The notes under the pieces are model-generated. The model made no database searches. It worked only from the letters and a program-made list of their open reading frames with translations, and had not been told where the DNA came from. Below are positions 24,860 to 35,857 of a DNA stretch of 64,000 nucleotides, in pieces. Within the stretch, counting starts at the first letter, position 1. Each line of letters opens with the position of its first letter. Source of the stretch: Haemaphysalis longicornis (lineage: Eukaryota > Arthropoda > Arachnida > Ixodida > Ixodidae); contig CM023457.1 of the NCBI GenBank assembly GCA_013339765.2, forward strand, positions 29,408,909 through 29,472,908, given 5' to 3'. A program made the translations under genes and the position numbers.

Positions 24860-25130
24860 AAAGAATGGCGCACACGGATAGACGTCCGATGCTTCATGAC
24901 GCCAGGTTCCCAAGTTCGATTCCGACCACGGGAAGCGTTTTTTTTTCTTGAGGCGCTCGATGTGCCTTTGTTGGAACCCAATGTGTAAGTTGGCTTTCCC
25001 GCAGTGCATGTTGGGCGTAAGGATTTGTACCTTGGCTTTCGACTTTGAAGACATTGGTTTCGACCACAGAAAGCTTCATGCTTCAACCATCTTTCCCTTC
25101 CCCATGATCATCATCACCACCAGAGGAAGT
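24860..25130 (+). mobile_element. SINE-like repeat with tRNA B box and ATC-rich tail
   Basis: CTTCATGACGCCAGG, AAGTTCGATTCCGACC (a good tRNA B box), a T run, CTTGAGGCGCTCG, then an extension ending in ATGATCATCATCACCACC. The copy at 14505-14640 keeps the same blocks but lacks the middle extension. Within the extension, GGTTTCGACCACAGAAAGC repeats the B-box block, suggesting a partial internal duplication. Confidence 0.5.
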
Positions 25131-25371
25131 TGACTGTAGTGCAGTTCGTCCTCTTACGCCGCGGACGCCATCAGTAAGGCATAGCAAGCTTCACTTCAGT
25201 ACACTGCTGCTAGGAAGGCGCAGCAAGAAATTATGCGTTGTTCAAATGCTTGCAGCTGAGGGATCAAGGAGAGCCAAACAGTACAACGAAACAGAACATC
25301 GTAATAAATGGCTGGATAGATGCCGCCCCTGCCTGCCCATTAAGGCGCCGCGCAGTAAGGAAGCTCTTTAA

Positions 25372-25878
25372 AGGAGCCATGAACAGAAAATACAACTTCG
25401 TTTAATTTGAAAGAACTAGGATTCAGTATCTCACTCAGCTCCATCACAGCCACAAAAGATGCTTTTTTAACGAAAAAAAGCAAGAATTATTTAAAACCTT
25501 TCAAATTTTGCGCCACAGTGACGTGTTATGAGCAAGAATGACGTCATACGGGCCAACAATAAAACATAATTTTCAGTACCTTAACTGCACGTTAGCATTC
25601 AAGTGATGTGGTCAAATGGAAACTAGAGGCCCAAATAGAGACGTCCAGTCATGTGTCGTCGCGACAGGTGAGTTAGGCGGCCGCCAATCGCAGAAACAAG
25701 GTTCCGTGACGTCATAGAAAAGTTGCGGGAAATTGGCTAGGGGGTCGCGACTGCTTCACACGTTTTCTTTAATATCTCCGTTATTTGTTCGAAGATTGAG
25801 ATGATATTGGTATCATTGTTATCGGGACTAAGCAGTCTTTCTAACAAACCCAACTTGTAATTTGTCTTCATGGCTCCT
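25372..25878 (+). mobile_element. Nonautonomous TTAA-flanked MITE, copy 1
   Basis: A 507-bp element that begins AGGAGCCATGAA and ends TTCATGGCTCCT, perfect 12-bp terminal inverted repeats that continue more weakly inward. It is flanked on both sides by TTAA (25368-25371 and 25879-25882). TTAA target duplications are the hallmark of piggyBac-superfamily transposition. The ends do not start with the usual CCC, so superfamily placement is an inference. The inverted second copy is at 57763-58267. No transposase is encoded. Confidence 0.75.
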
Positions 25879-25884
25879 TTAAGT

Positions 25885-26385
25885 CCCTTGCGTGGGGTGG
25901 TGGCGCCACTGTCGGTGTGCGTAGCTGCTTAGTAACATCCAACGTGGCATAGTGACGTAAAGTGATGATGCGCAGCTTGGGGACAAATTTTCGGCCATCA
26001 AAGGAGCATCCACTGCCGGGTCTAGTTCATTCACGCTGAGTGGAAGCAAGCCGGACTGGCTTCATGTCATTTCCACGCTCGACAGGCAGTCTGATAAAAT
26101 AGACCATTGTCTCAGTGGAAGCTGGGGATTTTGATCCACATCTGTGCATGTCCACAGCATCTGTACAAGGAAACAGTAGCGGCTCTAAAAGAGGCTGCAT
26201 GCCTGCTGTTCCTTCCTGTGTGCTTCTTTTTTCTATATTCCGAAGGTCAACAATACGACAAGCAATCATAAGGGCAATAAGGTTATTAGTAATTCAAGTC
26301 ATAGCATGTTAAGTCATAAAAACGGATTTCTAAAGGTATATTACCAAGGGCATTCCAACCCAGCAAAAAGTATGCGGGAGTACTC
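25885..26385. other. Anonymous sequence, no gene recognised
   Basis: No coding or repeat signal that I can assign between the MITE and the LINE 3' end. Confidence 0.45.
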
Positions 26386-29233
26386 TAGGTAGGTAGGGTA
26401 GGTAGGAATAACTTTATTGATGGCGGCAACCGACGGTTTAACGCGTCATGACAGTTGGCCAAGCGTCGACCTGGGGTTATGTCCTACTCTGCAATACCCA
26501 GTCCGGCCCGTTTGTGGCGGGTCGTAAGGCTTGTGCTTTTCGAGTGCACCCCGGGCCTGCTGGACGGCCCATAGTTGAGTGTCCTTGTCTTTAGACTCAA
26601 CTGCACTTTGAAGTTCGGGAGGGTGTGTCCTGGAGCGAGCTTCGGTCGGGAACCTGGCGCAGTCCCACATGATGTGCCATTAATCCGCCAAACCCACTGC
26701 ACAAACACTGCACATACCACTCGGATAGAGTTCTGGGTGAAGCACGTGTAGCACTGCCGGGGCGGGGAGTGACCTGGTCTGTATCTGCCTTAAGAGGACG
26801 GCCTCCTCCCGACTGAGCTCCGGGTGGGGAGGCGGCATTGTCCGTTGAGCTAGGCGGTACACTTGGTAACTTCGCTATAAGTGGCCCTTGGTTTCAAACC
26901 ACCACATGGAACGGTCACTCTCGGGGGAGCGGAGGGTAAGCGCTCGCGCCGCCGAATGGGCCGTCTCGTTGTGGTTCGGTGAGGATGTACACTCGCCCGC
27001 GTGAGCCGGGAACCACTTGATACGGATGATGCTGCCGCGGTCTTGGAGCTTGAGCTTGCCGATGATGGCGGCCGCCGGCGCGCACACTCGGCCCTTGGCA
27101 AAGTTGCGCACAGCGTTCCAAGAGTCGCTGAGCATGGTGCGACACTCGGCCTCGGAGATCGCCTGAGCGATGGCAACCTACTCGGGCGTCTGTGGCGTCT
27201 CTGCACCGCACGCTCGCTGCCGTTGCTCTTGGTGCCGGTAGCCACCGCAACGACTGCTGCCGCAAAGCCTTCCCGTTCGTATTCCGATGCGTCTACGTAC
27301 CGGGCGTGCGGGTCTTGGGCGTGTTGCAAGGTGAGGGCCTTGGCCCGCGCCTACCGCCGTTCTTGGTTGTACTCGGGGTGCACGTTCTTCGGGATGGGGT
27401 TCACGTGGATGTGGGCCCGCGCCTCCTCACTGATCTCGCACGGTTGCCGGCTGGGAGCTCGCGGGTTGTAACCTAGGGACGCCAGGATACTGCGGCCCGT
27501 CTTGGTGGCAGACAGGCGCTCCATTTGCGCGGTGAGCTGCGCCTCGACTATTTCCTCTAGGGTGTTATGGACACCCAGCTGCAGGAGCCGAGCCGTACTC
27601 GTGGACTCCGTTAAGCCCAGAGCCGTCTTGTAAGCCCGTCTGATCAGCGTGTTGATCTTGGTCCTGTCGGTGACGTGCCAGTTGAGGTAGGCCGCAACGT
27701 ATGCGATGTGACTGATTACGAATGACTGGACGAGGCGCACGAGGCTGTCTTCACGCATGCCCGCCCGTTGCGTCGAGACTCGGTGTATGATCCGGATGGC
27801 TTTCATTGCCTTGGTGGTAAGCTTGTTCATGGTCTTGTCGTTGCGGCCACTTAGCAGCAGGCCCAAGACCCTGATTTTGGAAACTTCGGGAATGCGTTGC
27901 CCCGATGCAGTCACGATCTTGATGTGATCGCACTCTCGAGGGGAAGCGCCTTTCCGTCCCCGTCGTAGCTCGGATTTGGCGGGCGGGCACACTAGGCCCA
28001 TGCCTTCAAGGTGCTGCTCGATGGTGGTAACCGCCCCTTGCAGCTGTTGCTCGATGCTGGCGTCGGAGCTGCCGGCCACCCACAGGATAATGTCGTCGGC
28101 GTAGATCGTGTGCCGGAGGCTGGTCGCCGCCACTGCCCTCGCTACCCCGATCATGACGAGGTTGAAGAGCAACGGCGAGATGACCTAACCCTGCGGTGTA
28201 CCCATGCTGCCGAGCTTGCGTTCAGGGAGCTTCAGGTCTCCGGCACGAAGTTCCACCATGCGGTTGGTCAAGAAGTCTTCCATGTAATTGTAGCTCGCTA
28301 CCCCCATGTTGAGTCTTGATACTTTGGCTAATGTGGCTGAGTGTTTGATTTTGTCGAATGGCGCTTTGTAAATCGAGCCCCAGAATTACTTTGCTGTCTT
28401 GTGTCTTGTTGTCGATGATTTCTTGTTTCAGTTGCAACATGGCGTCTTGTGTGCTGAGTCTGCCTGAAGCCGATCATCGTGTCTGGATAGACGCCTTCCT
28501 TCTCCACGTAGTCCTGCGATCGGTTGGCTAACACGTGCTCCAGCACCTTGCCCACGCAGGACGTGAGCGAGATGGGGACGCAGGTTGCTAATGTCCGGTG
28601 GTTTGCACGGTTTCAGTATCAGGATCGTTCTTGCCGTTTTCCACTGTCTAGGGAGTTTGCCCGAACGCCAGCATTCGTTAAAGTAACGGGTTAGGGCGTC
28701 GATCGAATGCATCATCGATGTTGCGTAGCATCTTGTTGGTAACGAGGTCAGGGCCGGCAGCCGAGCGGGTATTGAGCTCGTGCAGCGCTACCCGTACCTC
28801 TGACATGGTAATATCTCGGTCGAGCCACGTGTTGGGCAGCCCACTGTACGGCGGGTGGGTTTCCGTCGGCGTGTCCGGCAAGATACTTGGCTTCCAGGAT
28901 CTTCATAACGGCGTCTTTTCCTTGATGTTGTGTGGTGGTGTGCATGAGGCGGGCCAGACGGTCGCGCTGGTGTGACTTGGTCTTGGTTTCATCTAGAAGG
29001 TGCCGAATTAGATTCCAGGTGCATCCGCGATGCAGTTTCCCATGAGCTCGGCTCCACATTTCGTTCCACTGCTGACGGCACAGGACCTTGCAGTGGTGTT
29101 TAATGGCCCAGTTTAAGTCAGCCACGTTCTTTCTCAATTTGCGGTTCAGCCGTTGCCGCTTCCAACGCGCCTGTATCGAACGTTTGGCCTCGATGAGATG
29201 GGCCAGGCGGCTGTCTATGGCAACGACCTCTAA
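26386..29233 (-). pseudogene. I-group non-LTR retrotransposon, ORF2 remnant (RT, RNase H, zinc knuckle)
   Basis: A 5'-truncated LINE read right to left. From 29233 a basic linker (ending RQRLNRKLRKNVADLNWAIK) leads into the RT domain: NTRSAAGPDLVTNKML (~28770), WKTARTILILKP (~28640), the TPQG-stop-VISPLLFN box (28170-28200) and the catalytic YADDIILWV (28076-28103). After the thumb comes RNase H: YVDASEY (~27300), a TMLSDSWNAV block and IKWFPAHAG (~26980). A Cys/His motif with CSVC and HIMWDC lies near 26690-26725. The end holds AATAAAG and a small tandem CCTACC tail at 26386-26402. Several frameshifts, plus a TAG replacing Ser in the PQGS motif, make it dead. The clade is inferred from the RT plus RNase H architecture. 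Confidence 0.85.
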
Positions 29234-29268
29234 AACATTTAAACCCTTAAGTTTCGTACGACCAATTA

Positions 29269-30513
29269 CAGTAGAACCACGCTGTTACGTTCCTAAAAGT
29301 TGCGTTTTCCTGGCTGTTACGTTGTTTGTCATCGGTCCCAGCATAGTTGATCGTAAGTAGCGCTTGAAACGGGACACAGAAGAGAAGACACACACGACGG
29401 CTCTTCTGTGTCCTGTTTCAAGCGCTACTTACGATGAATCAAAACCAACTAGCCCAACTGTCCCTTTTACCAGCATAGCCCCATGGTATATAATGTATTG
29501 CTAACACCGCTGTAACCTTCACAACTGTGGGCCCATTCCTGAATGATGCGTTGCAACCTAACACTCGGAAGCCGCTTGGGCACCTGCTATTTTGGCGTTT
29601 GATGAGTCTTGACCAGGCTTTGTTACTGAACTCGCTACAAGAAGCCGCAAGCGAGTTGCAAGCGCAAGAAGCCGCAAGCATCACTGTGTCATTTCGGAAC
29701 GCCGGAAGTGCGCGATGTTATCGCCGCAGGAGTGTTGTAATGGTGCCGTGCAGCGTTTTTAGATTAGGTCAGTTGGCAATGAGCGCAGCCTTCCAGTACC
29801 GCGGCGCGGGCCGGTGCTGCCGCCGACCAGGCTGTGGCGGTGCGGTAGCGTTGAGATCGGTCTCGGCACGTCGTCGGTGCTCCTTGCTTGCTGCTCTCGG
29901 CGCTTTCTACAACACGCCCATACTGTCACTTGCGCCCGTTTTCTCGCTGAAAGGCCCATTCATTTTGGCAAGACGCTACAGTCCCTTTGGGTGTTTGGGT
30001 GGTTTTCCGCGTGACTTTGGCGTCTTTACTTCAACAGGTGGTCTCAGGTATGTTAGGGGAAATACGGGGCACCGAGCTCTCCCTCAGGGTCGATACGGCT
30101 TCGCGGTATCCTTACTTTGACCGTTCACGATGTGTTTGTAACAGTTGACGATGTCTGCAGGCTCACAATGAATGTCACAGCCGTATGTTTGTGACGTAAG
30201 CTTGAAGTTTTTCCGCGGAATCGCGCTTTGCCGCTGCCGAAGCAACCCGAACGGCAGCCCGGCGGGCAACACGTCAACAAACCGCACCGACACTTCAGTG
30301 ATCCACTAAAATATGTATGCACGATGACAGCACAGAGTTAATACGTTAATACAGACGTGATGGCAACAATGGAGCTCTAGGTAGGGGGTGATTTAACGAC
30401 GCCAGTTACACGCCATCCCATTTTTATGGCTTTTCTCACTCATACGTCTTCCCGGCTGTTACGTTTTTTTTCCCCGCCCGGCCGGTGAAAAACGCATTAA
30501 CGGGGTTTCACTG
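29269..30513. mobile_element. Pogo/Tigger-like DNA transposon remnant (TA-flanked)
   Basis: The left end CAGTAGAACCACGCTGTTACG and the reverse complement of the right end, CAGTGAAACCCCGTTAATGCG, form ~21-bp terminal inverted repeats. Subterminal GCTGTTACGTT blocks occur inside both ends (29312 and 30451). The element is bounded by TA on each side (29267-29268, 30514-30515), as expected for Tc1/mariner/pogo insertion. CAGT...AACC...CGTTAATACG ends are typical of Tigger-like families. The interior shows a long GC-rich plus frame (29527-30120) with no transposase motif, so it is probably nonautonomous or badly decayed. Confidence 0.65.
29347..29469. mobile_element. Hairpin-forming insertion with 9-bp target duplication
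   Basis: Two 35-nt arms (29350-29384 and 29401-29435) are inverted complements with one mismatch, which is a G-U pair if read as RNA. They are separated by a 16-nt loop. The 123-bp unit is flanked by a 9-bp direct repeat CCAGCATAG (29338-29346 and 29470-29478), so it inserted into the Tigger-like element as a unit. A 34-nt non-paired tail follows the right arm. Confidence 0.75.
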
Positions 30514-30514
30514 T

Positions 30515-32095
30515 ATCTCCATTTATGCAGTTATAGCGATTACAGGTGGAACTTCCGCGACATCTGCATTTTTGTGGGAATTCAGTGCTCTACATGGTCC
30601 TGGCTGTGGGACTACTCGGCAAAGATCGTTAAGTATTAGAAAGAAGCTTCACAGAAACAAGCCGTAAAGCGACAAAAAATGGCGGAGGCTGCTCGTTACG
30701 TCCCTACAGCTAGTTCAGATAGGACCGTGTCCCGGAAAAAGCGAAGGCTCTCTTAGCCTTCTGAGACTTTGATGGCTACGCTTGTAACTAAAATAGTCTA
30801 TTTCGTCTGAATTTTTAGGTACGCCAACCGGTGTAAAGAAAAAGGAAGTCAACATCAATGGCCAAATTTTTCGCGTACTTTTTGATGTGAGCCACGTGTT
30901 TTCAGTCACCTGTCGCTAGCTCCGTGTATTCGAGACACCCGTTTATAAACAGGCTATTTATATCTTATAAAAGAGACTCCTATACAAAATGGGCTTGAAA
31001 CACGGCCGACTACAAGATTTCCTCTGCCAGCTCTGCCGAAATGCACGATGCAAGCTTTACCAACCCCACCACCCGAACAGAAGGGTGATCCCTGATTCGC
31101 CTGAGGGCAGGCTATTCTTAATTCCTATTTCAAAAATTTAGTTATTGTGTTTCTCTATTTCTTAAACGGTTGTCAGGGGCTTTTATAGGCACAGAAGTAA
31201 TCGTGGAACTATAAATTAACCAACGTAACTAAATTGACCAATCGGCCTGACGGAGCGGCAGTTCAAACAGAGCCAAGGGGTTTCAAGAACAACAAAGAAG
31301 GTGAGGACAATCGCGTGATTCAAAATCTTTCTTCGTGCAAGGTCTTCACTCTTCACTGGTGCGTTACATGGCTGTAGAATGTAAAAGAATGTAAAGGCTC
31401 GAGTGGTTATTGCAATGTAATCGAACAGTTAAAAAATTTCGAGATTTTCGAGAAATTTAAAGAAAAAAATTTTTACGCCTTTATTTAGAGATCTTACCAG
31501 ACTTGAAGTGACACGGTAATTTTTTTCGTACTGGCTAGTGAAACACTCATGCACACTAATGCGTAGAGCCGCACAGACCCCAAGTTGATTACTTAACGGC
31601 AGGCGGTACCACGATGAAGTTTGGTCGGTGTTCGTGCAACCCGCGAATGTTTCGTCCGGGACTCTGCACACTAAAACAGAATAAATGCCGCGGGGCAATG
31701 TAGGGCAGAAACTCCATACAACGTGTCTGTAATGGCAGCTTCATTATTCACGTACCACCCAAATGGTGGTTTGAGCCAGTTCTGCGTCTTCACATTTCTT
31801 TCTATGTCTGTGTTTTTTGCTGTTGTTGCAGCAGCAAAAGTTTACTAACGCGTCACGTGTTCCATCTCGAAAAGCATACCAACAAATAACAAGAATGCTT
31901 GGAAGAAGCTTTAGAGAAAGAACCCTCTGTTGTAGTGCACACTCGCACCAAAAACACGTTTTCTCAAGGAATCTTAATAATACTTATTTTAGGCGTCATA
32001 CAAGTCTGCCTTTAGCAGCGCCCAGCTTATCTTTAATAGTTTGGGCGTCCTTTGCACTTTCCCCACATCCTTTTTGTGCTGGACCACTCTCATAG
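30515..32095. other. Anonymous sequence, no gene recognised
   Basis: Short frames without motifs. ACTGGTGCGT and CATGGCTGTAGA near 31358-31377 recur in similar order near 4700-4730, which may reflect a minor shared repeat. Confidence 0.4.
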
Positions 32096-32097
32096 GA

Positions 32098-32543
32098 TGA
32101 AGGAGGAGGAATGCTTTTATTATCAGAGGGGGCATGAATGCCCTGTTGGGGAAGGAAAGGGACATGAAGGAAGGGAGGGAATAATGGAAAAAAAAGAACA
32201 ATGTTCAAGGTTCAATCACCTTAAATGATGGATAGCATTGTAAAGTCCGTGAACATATAGTTCGCAGAAATCGTGAAGAGATAGGTGCGACGATTTTATA
32301 GGTGTCGGTACAGGTTATTACACCAGCTTGTAAAGACCACTGGTTAGTGCGTATTCAATAACTTTCTCAAACACTGAGGGGTCCTCTCGAACGCGTTGCA
32401 GGTGCGCTTCTTCATCTCCGGGTGGGGAACCGAGGTCCAATAGTGGCTCGCGATCGGTCTTGAAGTGCTCACAGTGCCATGCATATCAAATGGTACAGGT
32501 TAGGGATACACTTCTCGTCACAATACGGGCAGCGTTGGTTGTG
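32098..32543 (-). pseudogene. LINE ORF2 C-terminus and 3' UTR (left part of a split element)
   Basis: Minus-strand continuation of the LINE at 36536-37815. The frame opens NQRCPYCDEKCIPNLYHLIC, a CxxC...H...C zinc-knuckle typical of the ORF2 C-terminus. A one-base shift follows, then DREPLLDLGSPPGDE and FEKVIEYALTSGLYKLV, ending in a TAA at 32318-32320. The 3' UTR has AATAAAA at about 32116-32122 and ends in a TCCTCCTCC-type tract. The two halves are separated by the CACTG-ended element 32544-36535. Confidence 0.75.
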
Positions 32544-32589
32544 CACAGTAAACGAAAACAAGCCGGATGGGGAGTTTCATTAGGTTTAT

Positions 32590-32820
32590 GCTCCGGTAAA
32601 TCCTCCAGCAGTACAACGCTCACTCCGTGCTGCGGAATGTATAAAGCACTATACGCCTAAACACTCCGTCAACCAAGTGACGGTGTAAATACGAAGCGAT
32701 AACATACCATTGCTCCGGCCGAGGACGGAGTTAAGCACATAACCTCCAAAGAAACTCCGGCTTGGGAGATTCACGCCCGGAAAAGCTCCGTCCATGAGCG
32801 GAGTTACAGGACGAGCCTCT
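32590..32820. repeat. Left subterminal repeats of the CACTG element
   Basis: Several diverged units with paired CTCCG and CGGAG blocks, for example ACTCCGTCAACCAAGTGACGG and AAAAGCTCCGTCCATGAGCGG. The last unit matches the right array unit AAAAAGCTCCCTCCATTAGGG. Confidence 0.55.
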
Positions 32821-33548
32821 CGCGAGATCTCGGCGCAAACGAGAGGGCAGTCGTCAAGATGGCTGCTGCTCCCGGTGGACGTGCAGCGAGACACCGAGCT
32901 CCGATATAGAAAGCGTGGCATGCGGCGTGGAGTTTCCAAAAAGTGACGACCTTGCAGCTTAAATGGCACGCGAGGAAGGAATGTATCAGCAAGATCAACC
33001 ATGACTGTTTTCCGACGTATTGTGTGGTGCGTGAGTTCGCTTCTCGGTGGTAGAATGTGGCGGTGGGTGCGTGCGGGAGCTCGAACAGGATATTTCAAGT
33101 GGCGATCGGATCAACAACAAGCGTAGGACTCGTCGATGCATAACAGTGTTGCGCTGTAAAAGCAACCAATCTTCCTACACAGCGAGGTGTATGTCGCAAA
33201 CGGTAGGGAGGCTTTCTGGCCTATACTTTGTACTTCGGTAGGTGCATACTCGCTTACGCCGTGATGTTTGTCAAAGCCTGGAATTTCAATTTTGCTCGAA
33301 AGATGCTACCGTCGCGGACTGTGACGCGGTGGTGGTGGCGTAAAAGTGACCATGTTTGCGTCTCGCTGCAATCATTTGGTAAGAGCGACCCGCCTAATGT
33401 TTTCATTCTTCATTGAAAAATGTTCCAGGAGCTGCACTGCTTCAAACTAAGAGTAGTCGGTCAAAGAGAGGCTAGTCTTTTCCGCAATAGCACCATCGTT
33501 TGCAATGTTCATTTCACATTTCGTTTCTTTTTTTTTTTTGTAAACAGC

Positions 33549-34430
33549 TCATGATTGTACAAAATAGCTGTACATGTTTATTTTGTAACGAAGAAGAGAG
33601 GTCCGAGAGGCCGGTAGCGGATGGACATGGGAGGACGGAGTGGTGAGAGCGTTGATGTCCAGGGCAGATGTACTGAATTTGGCATCGTCGAAGTAGAGAA
33701 TGGAGGCTATGGGTTCAATATTGCCGAGCGATTCGCCGCACAGCAAACTCAAAGGGCAGGGGGTCGGATTCGTAATCCACATTGAAGTGCCGCCAGACTG
33801 GAGCTCCAAAACGGCGAAAGGAAGGGGTAGGTTTTTCCGGCGGAGGAATACTTCGGAAGGAGTAAACAGAACCGTGTCATCGGAGATAGAGTAGCAAGAC
33901 AGAGGCACAAGAATAGAGCTGTACGGCGGAATATGAGCGTCTTCGGAGATGTTGATTTTGTCGCTGGAAGAGGACGAACCGGAAACATCGCACAAAGTCT
34001 CATCATATTGAGCAGATAACTCGACCTCGGCACGGGCAAAATCGATGATCGCGTGATGGCGAGACAGGAAATCCCAGCCCAGGATAATGTCGTGGGAACA
34101 CGAGGCCAGGACGACGAGCTCAATGGGGTAGATGGCGTCCTGAATAATTACACGCGCTGTACACGTCGCATAAGGTTCGATTTGTTCCGCGCTTGCGGTA
34201 CGAAGCGAAAGGCCTGTGAGGGGTGTGGTAACTTTTTTCAGTAAGCGACGAGGTTTTTCACTTATGACAGAAATAGCGGCTCCCGTATCTACGATGGCGA
34301 CTGTGCGTATACCGTCAATTGTTACGTCGATGACATTTCTTGGGGGCGATCGAGTTCTTGTGCATTTCGATGGGTGCGCAGTTCGTGCCTCGTGAACTGC
34401 GCACGTTAGTTTCCCTCTTGGACATCTTCG
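33549..34430 (-). pseudogene. Ty3/gypsy-type retroelement protease region, pol N-terminus
   Basis: A long minus frame, open with no stop from before 34415 down to 33549. Near 34275 it contains AIVDTGAAISVIS, the D-T-G-A active-site loop of retropepsin-like aspartic proteases. About 75 residues later comes IILGWDFL, the family's conserved G-x-D-F/W turn. A ~150-residue proline/serine-containing linker follows and the frame ends at NMYSYFVQS. No RT, RNase H or integrase follows, so the element is cut off at about 33550. This frame lies at -1 relative to the upstream gag frame. Confidence 0.8.
34374..34415 (-). promoter_or_regulatory. Candidate programmed -1 ribosomal frameshift site
   Basis: On the minus strand the gag frame reads ..GAG GGA AAC TAA, so G-GGA-AAC fits the X-XXY-YYZ slippery rule exactly (34409-34415). 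Four nt after the heptamer a perfect 11-bp stem starts: GTGCGCAGTTC (34404-34394), a 9-nt loop, then GAACTGCGCAC (34384-34374). The protease frame is in -1. Heptamer, short spacer, stable hairpin and an overlapping -1 frame together match known retroviral gag-pro signals. The spacer is slightly short against the usual 5-9 nt. Confidence 0.75.
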
Positions 34431-34879
34431 GGGCGGCGACGCATGGGCGGCAGTGAGCGGCGGCGTGGTGACTGTGAACGGCGGCTGGCGTCAACGGCAC
34501 GATTGGGCGGAAAATGATCAGGAGTTGGACCAGGATGTGCGCCACGACGAAGCGGCGGCGGCTCATACATCGACATGGGATGGGGTGAGTAGGCAGCTGC
34601 ACGAAGTGCGTCGGGACGTGATATTGGCATAACGTGCAACATGGCCCGGTATGCGGCAGGCGAAGCAGATAGGCCGGTTGTCAGGTGTTCGCCAAGGAGT
34701 GGTGACTGGCGGCGTCATCTGAGAAGGGGGCGGAGAAAACGTTTGCCCCAGACGACGAATTGCGGGAAACTGGCGTGGAGCCCGGGCCGCTAATTGAGCG
34801 TAAGTGAGCGGTGCGGCGTCTTCAGCAGAAAGTTCAGACGTCGGAAGCGCTTCGGCGATTTGCTCCTTAATAACAGTTT
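34406..34879 (-). pseudogene. Ty3/gypsy-type gag C-terminal fragment (nucleocapsid)
   Basis: A minus frame from ~34879 reads IKEQIAEALPTSELSAED and then CFACRIPGHVARY, the start of a CCHC zinc knuckle (C-x2-C-x4-H). The fourth ligand is lost: an indel directly after ARY shifts the frame. The next frame continues with a basic RRSQSPRRRSLPPMRRRP tail and stops in TAA at 34406-34408. The N-terminal capsid part is missing. The frame abuts a pentanucleotide array at 34879. The element is dead, but its end overlaps the frameshift signal. Confidence 0.75.
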
Positions 34880-35110
34880 GTATTCGATTGTATTCGATTG
34901 GATTGGCTTGAATTGGATTGAATTGGAACGGATTGGATTGGCTTGGCTTGAATTGGATTGGATTAAAGTGGATTGTGTTGGATTGTGTTGCGTCATAGCC
35001 GCGGCATACGCGCTGGGGCCGGCGCATGTGCAGTACTCTCTCTTCCGCGGTTTCCTCTCCTTCGGGCGCGCTGCGCATATAACCGGTGTGCCGTTCTCCG
35101 GCGAAGCAAC
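34879..35110. repeat. GGATT pentanucleotide array with GC-rich partner module
   Basis: A degenerate TTGGATTGGATTG array at 34879-34990 runs directly into GTCATAGCCGCGGCATACGC and CTGGGGCCGGCGCATGTGCAG. The same pairing (array, then GTCATAGCAGCGGCAGATGTG and CTGGCGCCGGCGCGTGCCCAG) occurs at 56054-56300. This looks like a dispersed short element whose minus-strand 3' tail is (AATCC)n. Confidence 0.6.
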
Positions 35111-35655
35111 ATCCACGCTTGGCTCAAACACCTAGAGTCCACGCCGCTTTAAAAGTACGCCAACGTCGTCATCGACTGGGACCGGCTTACGCAGTCCCCT
35201 CAACGTTATGTGCGCTATAAAACGCGGTCCCTTCGCCGCTCCGCCTATGCGTCGCATCTACACAGGGGTTCCCACGAGGGGAGGTAGGGGTTTTTCTTTT
35301 GGTGATTCCTCGGCTTTTTGCATTGAAACGTCGTAGGTGTGTGGCTTTTCGGTACTGCCTGCGCTGTTAGCCTTTCCGTAGTTGTTTTTTCTGACGTGGT
35401 TATGGTCATGTCATTCTTGTAAACTGTGTTGCGAGCTTGGTAATAATGATACTCGCCAAATATGGTCGTGATTTTCAATTTGATTTCTGTTTTTATTTTT
35501 AAAAAATCACATGGTTTAGAGAGGAAAGACATCTAACTTCCACTTTACAACGTTTCGTTACTTTCTTTGGAATTTTCGCTTATAAGTGAGCAGAATAGAC
35601 GCAGAAGTGATGGGCTTACATTGGAGCTGCAAATAAAATATATCGGTGTTTCAAC
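35111..35655. other. Interior of the CACTG element, unassigned
   Basis: No recognisable coding frame or repeat between the pentamer module and the Ruka-like SINE. Confidence 0.4.
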
Positions 35656-35659
35656 GAGC

Positions 35660-35857
35660 CCTAGCTGCTATGACTACGCGGCGCGCCGTAATGGAGGATT
35701 CTTGGCCGCCTGGGGTTCGTTTACGTGACGAATATATCGACACACGGGATTGATTGTTTTCCGCATTAATCGAAAAAAAAATGCCGCTGTGGTCGGTATC
35801 GTACCACCATCCTTGGGCTCAGTAGCACAACCCCAATGGGCCACCGTATGGCTGGTA
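35660..35857 (-). mobile_element. Ruka-like tRNA-derived SINE
   Basis: Read on the minus strand: an A-box-like GTGGCCCATTGGGGTTGTGC, a B-box-like GGTACGATACCGACC, a GCGGCATTTTTTTTTCG block, then GTAAACGAACCCCAGGCGGCC and CCTCCATTACGGCGCGCC. The last two blocks correspond to the conserved ACGTTAAAGAACCCCAGG and CTCCACTACGGCG blocks I recall from the tick SINE Ruka. This is the best taxonomic marker in the window. Confidence 0.7.

Noticed and set aside
26850..27476. Several long plus-strand frames opposite the RNase H region of the first LINE
   Set aside because: Shadows of the GC-rich minus-strand LINE coding sequence.
29527..30120. 197-codon plus-strand frame inside the Tigger-like element
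   Set aside because: No DDE, HTH or CENP-B-like motif; Arg/Ala/Gly-rich because the segment is GC-rich.
33549..34879. Complete gypsy element or endogenous virus
   Set aside because: Only gag C-terminus and protease are present. No RT, integrase, envelope or LTR pair was found within the ~4-kb host element.
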